Below are positions 44,548-53,611 of a DNA stretch of 64,000 nt, piece after piece. A model generated the notes under the pieces. That model was given only the letters and a program-made list of their open reading frames with translations, made no database searches and had not been told where the DNA came from. Position numbers and translations under genes: made by a program. The DNA is from Bacillota bacterium (GTDB taxonomy: Bacteria; Bacillota; Clostridia; Lachnospirales; Lachnospiraceae). Positions within the stretch are counted from its first letter, which is position 1; the number at the start of each line of letters is the position of its first letter. The DNA lies in contig JAEWYQ010000076.1 in NCBI GenBank assembly GCA_023395555.1, positions 10,989 through 74,988 on the forward strand, read 5' to 3'.

Positions 44548-45870
44548 ATGGTGATGAAGATGGAAGCAATTAATTTGGATAAATACAGGCAGCTTCTGGA
44601 TCGGTCCTATGTGCAGGAGATCGGCAGGGTGGTGAAGCTGGTAGGTCTGACCATTGAAGCCTCCGGCCCCAGTGCAAACCTCAACGATGTCTGCCATATC
44701 ACGGTCGAGGGATCGGAAAGCCGGATTCCTGCCGAGGTGGTTGGATTTCGGGAAAACAGGATCCTGCTGATGCCCTACGGTGATATGACTGGTGTGGGAG
44801 TCGGGAGTCTGGTGGAGAATACCGGTTCCGCCATTAAGGTGCCCGTGGGCGATGAGCTTTTGGGCAAGACCCTGGACGGACTGGGAGAGCCCATGGACTT
44901 TACCCGGATTACGGGAGGGAAGTATTATCCCGTTGAGGCTCCGCCGCCGGATCCCCTGAAGAGAAAGATTATTGACGAGGTGCTGCCCCTTGGGGTGAAA
45001 GCGGTCGATGCCATGCTCACGGTGGGAAAAGGCCAGAGAATCGGTATCTTTGCAGGCAGCGGAGTGGGTAAGAGCACGCTGCTGGGTATGTTCGCAAGGA
45101 ATACCAGAGCGGATGTCAATGTCATTGCCTTAATCGGAGAGCGCGGCAGAGAGGTTCGTGAATTTATCGAACGGGATTTAGGAGAGGAAGGTATCCGGCG
45201 TTCCGTGCTGGTGGTAGCTACCTCCGACAAGCCGGCGCTGATCCGTAAGAAAGCGGCGAAGACGGCAACTGCCATTGCGGAATATTTCCGGGATCAGGGG
45301 AAGGATGTTCTGCTGATGATGGACTCCCTGACCCGTTTCTCCATGGCCCAGCGGGAGATCGGATTAGCCTCCGGCGAGCCTCCGGTATCCAGAGGATATC
45401 CGCCCAGCGTGTATTCGGAGATGCCTAAGCTGCTGGAGAGGGCAGGTAATTCGGAGCACGGCTCCATCACCGGCTTGTATACCGTGCTGGTAGACGGAGA
45501 TGATTTTAACGAACCCATTACGGACACCGCCAGAAGTATTCTGGACGGACACATCATGCTTTCCCGCAAATTAGGACATAAAAACCACTATCCCGCAATT
45601 GATATCCTTCAGAGTATCTCCCGCTGCATGAGCTCCATCGTGACCCGTGAGCACAAGGAAGCGGCAGGTAAGCTGAAGAATGTACTGGCAACCTATCAGG
45701 ATGCCGAGGATCTGATTAATATCGGAGCCTATAAGAGCGGCTCTAACCCGGATATTGATTATGCGATAGCAAAGATAAAGGAAGTGAATGCTTTTCTTCA
45801 GCAGGATGTCAATGAGAAGCTGGACTTTCAGGACGAAGTGATGAGATTAATGGAGATATTTAATCAATAA
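44548..45870 (+). CDS. fliI: Flagellum-specific ATP synthase FliI
   Basis: Hexameric ATPase that helps unfold and feed export substrates. Beta-barrel N-terminal domain, Walker A FAGSGVGKSTLLGMFARN, ALIGERGREVREF, Walker B VLLMMDSLTRFSMAQRE, and the C-terminal arginine-finger region. Length 440. Starts are ambiguous (ATG 44548, ATG 44554 or 44560); none has a strong Shine-Dalgarno. fliJ starts within its stop codon (TAATGA). Confidence 0.96.
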   Translation: MVMKMEAINLDKYRQLLDRSYVQEIGRVVKLVGLTIEASGPSANLNDVCHITVEGSESRIPAEVVGFRENRILLMPYGDMTGVGVGSLVENTGSAIKVPVGDELLGKTLDGLGEPMDFTRITGGKYYPVEAPPPDPLKRKIIDEVLPLGVKAVDAMLTVGKGQRIGIFAGSGVGKSTLLGMFARNTRADVNVIALIGERGREVREFIERDLGEEGIRRSVLVVATSDKPALIRKKAAKTATAIAEYFRDQGKDVLLMMDSLTRFSMAQREIGLASGEPPVSRGYPPSVYSEMPKLLERAGNSEHGSITGLYTVLVDGDDFNEPITDTARSILDGHIMLSRKLGHKNHYPAIDILQSISRCMSSIVTREHKEAAGKLKNVLATYQDAEDLINIGAYKSGSNPDIDYAIAKIKEVNAFLQQDVNEKLDFQDEVMRLMEIFNQ

Positions 45871-46331
45871 TGAAAAAATTTCGATACAGTATGGAGAATT
45901 TGCTCCAGGTGAAAAAAAAGCTGGAGGATCAGGCGAAAATAGCTTACGGGGCAGCAAGACTCCGGCTGACCAAAGAGGAAGAGAAGCTGGAGCAGATGAA
46001 GCAGCGCAGAGATTCCTTCGTGGAGGAGCTTCGCAATCTGCGAAATGCCAGACTGGATCTGCTGAAGATCAGACAGTGCAGCCAGGCAATCGAGATCATG
46101 GATCAGAACATAAAGCAGCAGACGGCAGTGGTAAGAAACGCGGCTCACCGGCTGGAGATTGCCCGGATCAGACTGAATGACGCAATGGTTGAGAGAAAGA
46201 CACAGGAACGGCTGAAGGAAAATGCTTTCATGGCATATCTGCTGGAGCTGGAAAGCGAGGAACAAAAGGAAGTGGATGAGCTTAACAGCTTCAATTACAG
46301 CAGGCCTGCAGCCTATGAGGAGGACAGATAA
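45870..46331 (+). CDS. fliJ: Flagellar export protein FliJ
   Basis: A 153-residue, almost wholly alpha-helical coiled coil that acts as the central stalk linking FliI to FlhA. It begins FRYSMENLLQVKKKLEDQAK, the usual FliJ start, followed by heptads of Leu with Glu/Lys/Arg. The ATG shares an A with the fliI stop; its own stop shares an A with the next ATG, indicating tight coupling. Confidence 0.9.
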   Translation: MKKFRYSMENLLQVKKKLEDQAKIAYGAARLRLTKEEEKLEQMKQRRDSFVEELRNLRNARLDLLKIRQCSQAIEIMDQNIKQQTAVVRNAAHRLEIARIRLNDAMVERKTQERLKENAFMAYLLELESEEQKEVDELNSFNYSRPAAYEEDR

Positions 46332-47104
46332 TGGCAAAGAAGCAAAAGGCAGCGGCCTTTGATAACGAGAATAAAGAAAGCAGCAAGGTTCTGACTGTGC
46401 TCATCGCTCTGTTGCTGGTTATTATCTGGCTTGCCGTATTTGCGTTGTTAATTAAGCTGGATGTAGGCGGTTTTGGATCAGGAGTGCTGCGTCCGATTTT
46501 AAAGGGGGTTCCCATCGTCAATCTAATTCTTCCCTCCGAGGGACCGGAGGTGGATATGTCGGCGGAGAATCAGGGAGAGTACCAGACCCTGCCGGAGGCT
46601 TTGAATAAGATACAGGAACTGGAACAGACCATTGCCGATATGAAAAAGAACAATCAGGACAGCAGTGCCGATGCCGCGGAGCTTCAAGCCGAGATAGACC
46701 GGCTGAGAGTGTTTGAGAAGAACCAGCTTGCTTTTGAAAAGCTCAGGGGAGACTGGGAAAAGAATGTAGTCTTTAATGATGCGGCTCCGGATATTGAAGA
46801 ATATAAGGCTTATTATGAGGAAATCAACCCCACAAGGGCGGAAGAGATCTACCGCCAGGTGCTGGAGCAGCTGAGATTTTCCGAGGCGATCAAGGAGAAG
46901 GCGGATATCTACAAGAATATGGAGCCTGAGGCGGCTGCCAGAATTATGGAAACCATGACGGCGGATGTGGAGTCCGTAGCTAAGATCCTGCTCAGCATGA
47001 AATCCAAGGAAAGTGCGGCAATTTTGGCAGAGATGGATCGGGTGGTAGCGGCAAAGATCACAAAAAAGATGCTGGATCTGGATGCTGAGAAGCTGGTACC
47101 ATAA
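46331..47104 (+). CDS. MotE/YlxF-like flagellar protein with MgtE-N-type domain
   Basis: A 257-residue protein with a short cytoplasmic N-terminus, one membrane helix (about 22-43, VLTVLIALLLVIIWLAVFALLI), a coiled coil (about 88-130) and a C-terminal helical repeat domain of the MgtE-N/FliG-like kind (ADIYKNMEPEAAARIMETM, then KILLSMKSKESAAILAEMD). It occupies the place of ylxF in B. subtilis, between fliJ and fliK, and resembles rhizobial MotE, a chaperone for a stator component. Its exact function in Firmicutes is not settled. Confidence 0.8.
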   Translation: MAKKQKAAAFDNENKESSKVLTVLIALLLVIIWLAVFALLIKLDVGGFGSGVLRPILKGVPIVNLILPSEGPEVDMSAENQGEYQTLPEALNKIQELEQTIADMKKNNQDSSADAAELQAEIDRLRVFEKNQLAFEKLRGDWEKNVVFNDAAPDIEEYKAYYEEINPTRAEEIYRQVLEQLRFSEAIKEKADIYKNMEPEAAARIMETMTADVESVAKILLSMKSKESAAILAEMDRVVAAKITKKMLDLDAEKLVP

Positions 47105-47130
47105 TACGGCATAATTACATGGGTTACATT

Positions 47131-47238
47131 CAGAAGCTGGTCTTCTGTTGTAATACAGGTTTTGAGAAGAAAGCTTATTTCTCAGGGCCAAAATGTCAGA
47201 GAACAGGAATTGCGAAGCGGATTTTAAATATTCGCTTC
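47131..47238 (+). promoter_or_regulatory. Three short hairpins in the leader of fliK
   Basis: Perfect 6-bp stems: CAGAAG/CTTCTG (47131-47147), TGAGAA/TTCTCA (47163-47184), GAAGCG/CGCTTC (47214-47238). They fill the 161-base gap before fliK. No T-tracts follow. Individually they are short enough to be chance. Confidence 0.35.
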
Positions 47239-47265
47239 AGCCTCACAGGAAAGGAGGAAACGAAT

Positions 47266-48726
47266 ATGACGATGCAGCGCGTTATGAACCAAACGACCCA
47301 GTTATACGGTACTGCGGCAGGAAGCGGCACCTTTAAGGGAAAGCAGACGGCAGGCGCTTTTGACCTGGTCATTGACCATACCATGAAGGGACCCAAGGCG
47401 GCAGACCAGACGGCGGACGCCGGCAGGAAAGCTTCCGCTGCGGAAAAGCCGGAAGCCAGACAGACGGAGGATGCAACGCAGAACAGCTCGAAGGCGGATA
47501 ACCAGACAGAGATACGGACGAAGAAGCAGGTAGAATCAGGCCGAAAGTCAGAGTCAAGCCGGAATGAGGCAGCTGCCGGACAGGTAAAGGAAGACATGCC
47601 TGAGGAAATAACGGGAGATGCAGCCACATTGGAGAAGATCTCCGCCATGCTGAATATGGTGAGGGATACGGTGAAGGAGCTGTTGGGTCTCAGTGATGCC
47701 GAGCTGGATCAGCTTATGGAAGTACAGGGAATGGAACTTACCGATTTGCTGCAGCCTCAGAATTTACAGCAGCTGGTTCTTGCAAAGAATGGGGAAAATG
47801 ATCTCCTGGCGGTGCTGACGGATGAGACGCTGGCGGATGCCATGAATCAGCTGGTTCAAGCGGTGGAAACCGTAAAGGAAGCTTCCGGTCTGGAACTGAC
47901 ACAGGAGCAAATCAGGAGTCTGTTGGAAGGTGCATTGCCCCAGATGGAAGAGAAAGAAGCCGTTCATGGGGAGGATGCGGCAGAGAGCGGGAGGAAAGTT
48001 CCTGCACAGGCTCGCAAAGAGGAAGCAGAAAAAACGGTGAATCCGGACAAGAAGGAGGAAGCTTCTGAACTTGCCAGTCAAAAGAATAATGGCAGCAATG
48101 GAATAACATCTGCAGAAACTTCCAAGACGGAGGAGAGCTCTTTCAGAGAGTCAAGCCAAAGAAGCAGCGGGGAGCAGAAAGAAGAGGCCGCAGACCAATT
48201 TGAAGCCTTTCTCAACAACCTGTCGAAAGCATCCTCTACGACCCAGACTGAAGTTCAGGGAGGCGAGATTCATCAGGTGCAAATCAGAGAGATCGCTGAC
48301 CAGATCATTCAAAGAATCAGAGTAACCGTCAGGCCGGATCAGAGTTCCATGGAATTACAGCTTAATCCGGAGCATCTGGGAAGAGTGAATCTGTCGGTTC
48401 AATCAAGAAATGGTATTATGACAGCTCAGTTTATTGTGCAGAATGAGATCAGCAGAGAGGCTGTTGAAAGCCAGCTGCACCTCCTGCGGGATGCTTTGAA
48501 CCAGCAGGGACTTAAGGTGGAGGCCATTGAGGTATCCATTGCGGCTAATTCCTTTGAACAGAGCCGGGAGGGAGATTTAGGCGGACAGAAGGAGACAAAA
48601 TCAGACCGCAGAAGTAACCGGATATCCATGGACGATGCGGTTAACATGACCGAAGAAGAGGACGAGACAGTGTTTGAGCGGGATGTAACCGGAGTCAGAG
48701 GAAGCCGGATCGATTATACGGCTTGA
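47266..48726 (+). CDS. fliK: Flagellar hook-length control protein FliK
   Basis: Secreted ruler that sets hook length and switches export specificity at FlhB. The N-terminal two thirds are low-complexity and rich in Glu, Lys, Ala, Ser and Gln (the ruler); the C-terminal Flg_hook domain (about residues 345-440) shows IIQRIRVTVRPDQSSMELQL and NPEHLGRVNLSVQSRNGIM. ATG 47266 lies 8 bases after AAAGGAGG, giving 486 residues; the open frame extends to 47119 but without a ribosome-binding site. Confidence 0.92.
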   Translation: MTMQRVMNQTTQLYGTAAGSGTFKGKQTAGAFDLVIDHTMKGPKAADQTADAGRKASAAEKPEARQTEDATQNSSKADNQTEIRTKKQVESGRKSESSRNEAAAGQVKEDMPEEITGDAATLEKISAMLNMVRDTVKELLGLSDAELDQLMEVQGMELTDLLQPQNLQQLVLAKNGENDLLAVLTDETLADAMNQLVQAVETVKEASGLELTQEQIRSLLEGALPQMEEKEAVHGEDAAESGRKVPAQARKEEAEKTVNPDKKEEASELASQKNNGSNGITSAETSKTEESSFRESSQRSSGEQKEEAADQFEAFLNNLSKASSTTQTEVQGGEIHQVQIREIADQIIQRIRVTVRPDQSSMELQLNPEHLGRVNLSVQSRNGIMTAQFIVQNEISREAVESQLHLLRDALNQQGLKVEAIEVSIAANSFEQSREGDLGGQKETKSDRRSNRISMDDAVNMTEEEDETVFERDVTGVRGSRIDYTA

Positions 48727-48770
48727 CTATCCGGCGCCGCGGAAACATTACGAAGAAAGGAGGAAGATAC

Positions 48771-49556
48771 ATGAGTGATATGTTAGTTCAAAATGTGAAG
48801 GAAGGCGTAATGGAAAAAGCAGCCACCTCCGAGAGCAAGAAAAAGGGTCCCACCAATGAACTGGGTAAGGATGCGTTTTTACAGCTGCTGGTAACTCAGA
48901 TGAAATACCAGGATCCTTTGAATCCTAACACAGATACGGAGTACATAGCCCAGCTGGCCACTTTCTCACAATTAGAGCAGCTGCAGAATCTGGGCACGGC
49001 AGCCAATAACACCCAGGCCTTTAGTCTGGTGGGCAAGACGGTAATTCTGAAAGCAGAGAGTGCCACCGGCAATTCCACCCTCATCCAGGGACCGGTAGAT
49101 TATGTTGCCCTCTCCGGTACGAAGGCGAAATTATCCGTGAACGGCAGATTGTATGATTTTGACCAGCTGGATACCGTGCTGGGAGATGATTATCTGCTGA
49201 AGGAAGGACTTCCGGGAATAGAAGAACGGATCGACTTAAGCTTTGATGCCGACAATCCCAAGGACCTGAGCTTCACGGTGAAGCTGGGATCGGGGGAAAC
49301 CGTAGCGGATGATGTGGCTGTGGCAATTGGGGATATGGTGCTTGATTCCAGTCTGGTGAGCCTGTCCGGCAATAAGGTGACCGTTAAGAAGGAAGTTTTT
49401 GCAAGTCTGATGAATGGAAGCTATAAGCTGACGGTTGGCTTTAATGATCCCCTGCGAACTACCGTAGAGGGTAAGGTCACAGTGAAGGTGGAGAATTCCG
49501 AGGTGACGGCAGAAGAGAAGAAGGATGCCGGGACAGGACCGGACGATATTACTTAA
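48771..49556 (+). CDS. flgD: Flagellar hook assembly protein FlgD
   Basis: Hook cap that folds FlgE subunits at the growing tip. N-terminal signature LGKDAFLQLLVTQMKYQDPL and FSQLEQLQNL, followed by the FlgD Ig/tudor-like part (LVGKTVILKAESATG). Start ATG 48771, 7 bases after AAAGGAGG; 261 residues. The fliK reading frame ends 45 bases upstream. Confidence 0.96.
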   Translation: MSDMLVQNVKEGVMEKAATSESKKKGPTNELGKDAFLQLLVTQMKYQDPLNPNTDTEYIAQLATFSQLEQLQNLGTAANNTQAFSLVGKTVILKAESATGNSTLIQGPVDYVALSGTKAKLSVNGRLYDFDQLDTVLGDDYLLKEGLPGIEERIDLSFDADNPKDLSFTVKLGSGETVADDVAVAIGDMVLDSSLVSLSGNKVTVKKEVFASLMNGSYKLTVGFNDPLRTTVEGKVTVKVENSEVTAEEKKDAGTGPDDIT

Positions 49557-49573
49557 TAAGGAAGGTGAGACCC

Positions 49574-49963
49574 ATGAATATACCGATGAATCAGTTTCCT
49601 TCCATTGAACAGATGACGCAGCAGCTGAATGCGGTGAAGAATGCAGGAAACAGTGTTCAGAAGCAGAGCGGCGGCACCCCATTTTCCGAAATATTAAGAA
49701 GCAGGCAGGAAGCCGGCGAGTTAAAATTCTCAAAGCATGCCAACGAGCGTCTGGCCAGCAGGAATATCGATCTTACCGATGAGCAGATGGAGCGTTTGGA
49801 AAGCGGTGCCAGGAAGGCGAGTGAGAAAGGAATCAACGAATCCCTGATTATGGTGGACAATCTGGCCTTTATCATCAGCGTGAAGAACAATACGGTTATC
49901 ACAGCGGTGAATGAAGGAGAAGACAGGGTGTTTACCAATATTGACGGTGCAATAATCATGTAA
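49574..49963 (+). CDS. Flagellar operon protein of the TIGR02530 type
   Basis: A 129-residue soluble protein between flgD and flgE, matching a family known only by its place in Firmicute flagellar operons. The conserved block is LKFSKHANERLASRNIDLT, then MVDNLAFIISVKNNTVITAV. No catalytic motif is evident; a structural or export-related role is inferred from context. Start at ATG 49574 follows GGAAGGTGA; GTG 49565 is an alternative. Confidence 0.85.
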   Translation: MNIPMNQFPSIEQMTQQLNAVKNAGNSVQKQSGGTPFSEILRSRQEAGELKFSKHANERLASRNIDLTDEQMERLESGARKASEKGINESLIMVDNLAFIISVKNNTVITAVNEGEDRVFTNIDGAIIM

Positions 49964-50049
49964 TAAGCCGGACCTTAGGGAGGCTTCGGAATCCATGACC
50001 GATTGATTGGATTCCCATGAGGAAAAGCAGAAACAGGAGGTCATTCATT

Positions 50050-51519
50050 ATGATGAGAGCATTATTTTCTGGCGTATCCGGTTTAAGGGTACACCAGACC
50101 AAGATGGATGTTATTGGTAATAACATCTCCAACGTAAACACCATCGGCTTTAAATCCAGTTCCGTAACCTTTGCCGATGTGTTTTATCAGACAACCCAGA
50201 GTGCTTCCGGGCCTAACGCAGAAACCGGCCAGGCCGGAAGGAACGCGATGCAGATCGGTCTCGGATCCAATGTGGCATCCATAAAAGCGGCAATTAATCT
50301 GTCCGGTGCATCCCAGAGAACGGACAATCCCTTTGATGTTATGATCGAGGGCGATGGTTTCTTTATCGTGAACAACGGCGGCACTAACTATTTTACTAAG
50401 GCAGGATCCTTTGATATCGATGCCCAGGGTACTCTGTGTACTCCTTCCGGAGCCACGGTCATGGGCTGGCAGGTGGATCCCAATGACGAGACGAAGACGG
50501 TGGCGGATGCGGTATCCGCGCTGAAGATTATGTCCCCGGAGAATCTCTATGCCGCACCGGCTGCAACGACCAATATTTACATATCGGGTAATATTGACAG
50601 TAAGGATACCCAGCTGACCAGCGAAACGGGTAAGAGGGTGAATATGTCCTTTTACGACAAGATGGGTCATAGCTATACGGCAGAGTTGATTGTGAGGCAG
50701 ACAACGGATTCACCTTCTGTCTACACCGTTGCCATTAAGGACATCAAGGATGAGAGCGGTCAGTCCATCTTCGTTAATAAGCTTGTAGACCCGGAGACGG
50801 GAGAGGTTACCTACGAAGAGACGGCTTATGCCACCAGCGGCTTTACCTTTGGCGGCCAGGAAGTGACTGGTATTGAAGTAGACGATGACGGTGTGGTGAC
50901 GATTGATATGGCCGATGCCCCGCTTCTGGCCTTCAACAGCTCCAACGGTACTTTTGTAAGCGTCGGTGAGGGCGATACGGTGTCCGATACCGAGGAACCT
51001 CCCAAGAGCCTTGCCTTTACCATTAACGGGGATGAGAATCCCTTTGAGTCCATTGACATTGACTTCTCCAAAATTACCATGTATGCCACCAGCGGTTCTT
51101 CTTCTCTGGAGGCCACCAGGGGAAGTGTGGACGGAGGACGGGGAGCCGGCAAGAAGGTAGGCAATATGGTCGGTGTCGGTATCGATGGCTCCGGTAAGAT
51201 CTACGGAAAATACGATAATGGTGACAGCCGCCTGCTGGGACAGATTGCGGTGACAACCTTTGCGAATCCGGCAGGTCTGGAGGCGGTTGGAAATAATATG
51301 TTTGCAGAGACCCAGAACTCGGGTCAGTTTGACGGAATAGGACAGGATCCCACCCAGGGAGGCGGAAGTCTTTCCACCGGTGTATTGGAGATGTCCAATG
51401 TGGATCTTTCCCAGCAGTTTACGGATATGATTACCACACAGAGAGGATTCCAGGCGAATTCAAGAATTATAACAACATCGGATACCTTATTGGAAGAATT
51501 AATTAATTTGAAGAGATAA
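50050..51519 (+). CDS. flgE: Flagellar hook protein FlgE
   Basis: Main hook subunit, 489 residues. N-terminal rod/hook motif MRALFSGVSGLRVHQTKMD and VIGNNISNVNTIGFKSS; central FlgE D1/D2 domain (about residues 90-400); C-terminal LSQQFTDMITTQRGFQANS and RIITTSDTLLEELINLKR. ATG 50050 or 50053, both after CAGGAGGT; the first fits better. It may be named FlgG-like in some annotations, but position and length fit the hook protein. Confidence 0.94.
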   Translation: MMRALFSGVSGLRVHQTKMDVIGNNISNVNTIGFKSSSVTFADVFYQTTQSASGPNAETGQAGRNAMQIGLGSNVASIKAAINLSGASQRTDNPFDVMIEGDGFFIVNNGGTNYFTKAGSFDIDAQGTLCTPSGATVMGWQVDPNDETKTVADAVSALKIMSPENLYAAPAATTNIYISGNIDSKDTQLTSETGKRVNMSFYDKMGHSYTAELIVRQTTDSPSVYTVAIKDIKDESGQSIFVNKLVDPETGEVTYEETAYATSGFTFGGQEVTGIEVDDDGVVTIDMADAPLLAFNSSNGTFVSVGEGDTVSDTEEPPKSLAFTINGDENPFESIDIDFSKITMYATSGSSSLEATRGSVDGGRGAGKKVGNMVGVGIDGSGKIYGKYDNGDSRLLGQIAVTTFANPAGLEAVGNNMFAETQNSGQFDGIGQDPTQGGGSLSTGVLEMSNVDLSQQFTDMITTQRGFQANSRIITTSDTLLEELINLKR

Positions 51520-51562
51520 CAGATGGCTGAACGGTAACGCAAAGCCAAGCATTAGTGAGGAT

Positions 51563-51641
51563 AGGGGTACAAAATGGTGCAGAGGAAGATCCGGGAGACC
51601 GGGCTTCCCGAACCTTCCTCTGCACCATTCCCGGTGCCCTT
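51563..51641 (+). promoter_or_regulatory. Large composite hairpin between flgE and flbD
   Basis: AATGGTGCAGAGGAAG (51573-51588) pairs perfectly over 16 bp with 51614-51629; an outer 8-bp arm (AGGGGTAC 51563-51570 with GTGCCCTT 51634-51641) and an inner CGGGA/TCCCG stem extend it. No T-run follows. It lies in the 170-base gap after the hook gene. Likely an mRNA processing, stability or attenuating element. Confidence 0.75.
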
Positions 51642-51689
51642 ATTTAGAGATACTTCGATACCTGTCCATGGAGGGAAGGAGGAAAGAGA

Positions 51690-51881
51690 ATGATTGAGGT
51701 TACCAGACTGAATGAAACCAGACTGACCGTGAATGCCGATATGATTGAGAGGGTGGAGGAATCGCCGGATACGGTGATTACTCTTAATTCAGGAACTAAG
51801 ATAATTGTGAAAGAAAGTAGACAAGAGATCAGAAATCTTGTAATATTATATAAAAAGGAAGTTTTTAGTCGAGATTTGTAG
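51690..51881 (+). CDS. flbD: FlbD/SwrD family flagellar protein
   Basis: A 63-residue protein beginning MIEVTRLNETRLTVNADMIE and carrying ESPDTVITLNSGTKIIV, typical of the FlbD family; the B. subtilis member SwrD (YlzI) raises flagellar motor power and lies just after flgE, as here. A good GGAGGAAAG site precedes the ATG. Ahead of motA, which fits a role in stator output. Confidence 0.9.
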   Translation: MIEVTRLNETRLTVNADMIERVEESPDTVITLNSGTKIIVKESRQEIRNLVILYKKEVFSRDL

Positions 51882-51930
51882 AAAAAGCAATATGAGCCCT
51901 GACAATAATATGGATGGAAGGTGAAGAACT

Positions 51931-52731
51931 TTGGATTTAGCGTCAATCTTAGGGATAGTACTATGCTTTGTTGTGGTTATTTTTGGTATCTTGAGCGGTC
52001 AATCCAGTGTATTGGTTATCATGAATTTTGTAGATTTACCCTCTGTATTTATTACGATTGGAGGAGGATTATGCTGTGTTCTTGCCATGTCACCCGGGTT
52101 AAAGGGGTTTCTGGAGAATCTGGCGAGCTTCAAGCATGCCATGACAACACTGCCGTCTAATGAGGAGCAGACCATAACTCAGATCATTGAATTATCCAAC
52201 ATAGCCAGAAAGGAAGGTCTTCTGGCGTTGGAGGAAGCGGCCAACGGAATTGAGGATGAATTCCTGAAAAAAGGAGTGCTGCTCATTGTTGATGGTACGG
52301 ATCCGGAATTGGTACGCAGTATTTTGGAGACGGAGCTGAGTTGTGTTGAAGCAAGACATGCCAGCAAGATTGGATTCTGGGATTCCTTGGCGGCTATGGG
52401 TCCGGCTTGGGGTATGATCGGAACTTTAATCGGTCTTATCAATATGTTGAAAAAGATGGATGATGCCAAGGCAATCGGTCCGGCTATGGCTACGGCACTG
52501 ATCACAACCTTTTACGGCTCCATGATTGCCAACTGGATCTGTATTCCGGTATCGACCAAATTGAAGGCGAAGAACTCTCAGGAAATTATGATTAAGGAAG
52601 TTATGGTAGAAGGACTTCTGTCCATTCAGGCAGGTGAGAATCCCAGGGTAATTGAAGAAAAATTAAAATCCTTCCTGTCACCGGTACGAAGAGCTGCAAT
52701 GAAGGAAGAAGGCGGTGAGGTCCTTGGCTAG
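51931..52731 (+). CDS. motA: Flagellar stator protein MotA
   Basis: Four-helix stator subunit that forms the ion channel with MotB. Helices at about 4-22, 32-50, 148-168 and 181-202; the conserved AMGPAWGMIGTLIGLINML and proline region are visible, as is the cytoplasmic loop with charged residues (FLKKGVLLIVDGTDPELVR). Length 266, TTG start 6 bases after GGAAGGTGA. The usual H+ versus Na+ choice cannot be read from sequence with confidence. Confidence 0.95.
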   Translation: MDLASILGIVLCFVVVIFGILSGQSSVLVIMNFVDLPSVFITIGGGLCCVLAMSPGLKGFLENLASFKHAMTTLPSNEEQTITQIIELSNIARKEGLLALEEAANGIEDEFLKKGVLLIVDGTDPELVRSILETELSCVEARHASKIGFWDSLAAMGPAWGMIGTLIGLINMLKKMDDAKAIGPAMATALITTFYGSMIANWICIPVSTKLKAKNSQEIMIKEVMVEGLLSIQAGENPRVIEEKLKSFLSPVRRAAMKEEGGEVLG

Positions 52732-53611
52732 AAAGAAGCCGGAAGAAAGCAGCGGAGGGAATGCTCCCTGGCTGAATACCTTTGCAGATCTGATGAATCT
52801 GCTGCTATGCTTCTTCGTTATGCTCTTTGCCATGTCTGATGTGGATGCTGAAAAGTTTGATGAGATATCCCGGTCATTGGCTAATGCCGTTGGTATTTTG
52901 GAAGGCGGGCTGACTGCTTTTGACGGAGGGAATTTGATCTCCTCCGGGATGACGCAGATGAATGAGCTGGATCGGTATTACCAGTCCATGGGCGAAGCGG
53001 GCACAGTAACCGGAAGGGATCCTGAAGCGCAGGAGAGTGATGATCCGGAAGGAAGCGGAGGAAGTTCGGAATCCTCGGCAGGATCGGGAGACGCCAAGCT
53101 GTCAGAGGCGCTGGAACGGATTGAAAAAGAGATGGAATCTGCTTCGGCTGCCATTTATGACAGGCTTTCGGATCTGAGGCAGGAGTATAATCTCACCAGT
53201 GATATTGATCTCAACATCGATCCGGAATTCCGTTTTGTACAGCTGACTTTGAAGGGCTCCGTGCTTTTTGATTCCGGTAAGGCGGAGATCAAGAAAGCCG
53301 CTCTTCCTCTCATGAGCAGGATAGGGGATATGTTACAGGGCTTTCAGATGTATACCATAGAGATTATGGGACATACGGATAATGTGCCCATGACCAGCGG
53401 AGCATTTCAGGATAATAACTGGCTCTCTTCGGCCAGGGCTTTGAATGCGGCGGAATACCTCATTAAGAACTGCGGGATTGATCCGGTGAAGCTGAAGTAT
53501 TCCGGCCGGGGCGAGTATGATCCGGTCGCGAGCAATGCCACAGCGGAAGGACGGGCTAAGAACCGGAGAATTGAGATAAGGATTTATAACGAATACAGTG
53601 GCGAAAGGTGA
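52715..53611 (+). CDS. motB: Flagellar stator protein MotB
   Basis: Stator subunit anchored to peptidoglycan. One membrane helix (about 24-44) with the ion-binding Asp in WLNTFADLMNLLLCFFVM, a Ser/Gly/Glu-rich linker (about 100-135), and a C-terminal OmpA-like domain with MGHTDNVPMTSG and GRAKNRRIEIRI. Length 298 from GTG 52715; TTG 52724 (MARKKPEE) is also plausible. It overlaps motA and fliL. Confidence 0.95.
   Translation: MRSLARKKPEESSGGNAPWLNTFADLMNLLLCFFVMLFAMSDVDAEKFDEISRSLANAVGILEGGLTAFDGGNLISSGMTQMNELDRYYQSMGEAGTVTGRDPEAQESDDPEGSGGSSESSAGSGDAKLSEALERIEKEMESASAAIYDRLSDLRQEYNLTSDIDLNIDPEFRFVQLTLKGSVLFDSGKAEIKKAALPLMSRIGDMLQGFQMYTIEIMGHTDNVPMTSGAFQDNNWLSSARALNAAEYLIKNCGIDPVKLKYSGRGEYDPVASNATAEGRAKNRRIEIRIYNEYSGER

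Noticed and set aside
47119..47265. N-terminal 49-codon extension of fliK
   Set aside because: No ribosome-binding site at 47119, while AAAGGAGG is ideally placed for ATG 47266; the extension has no FliK-like features.
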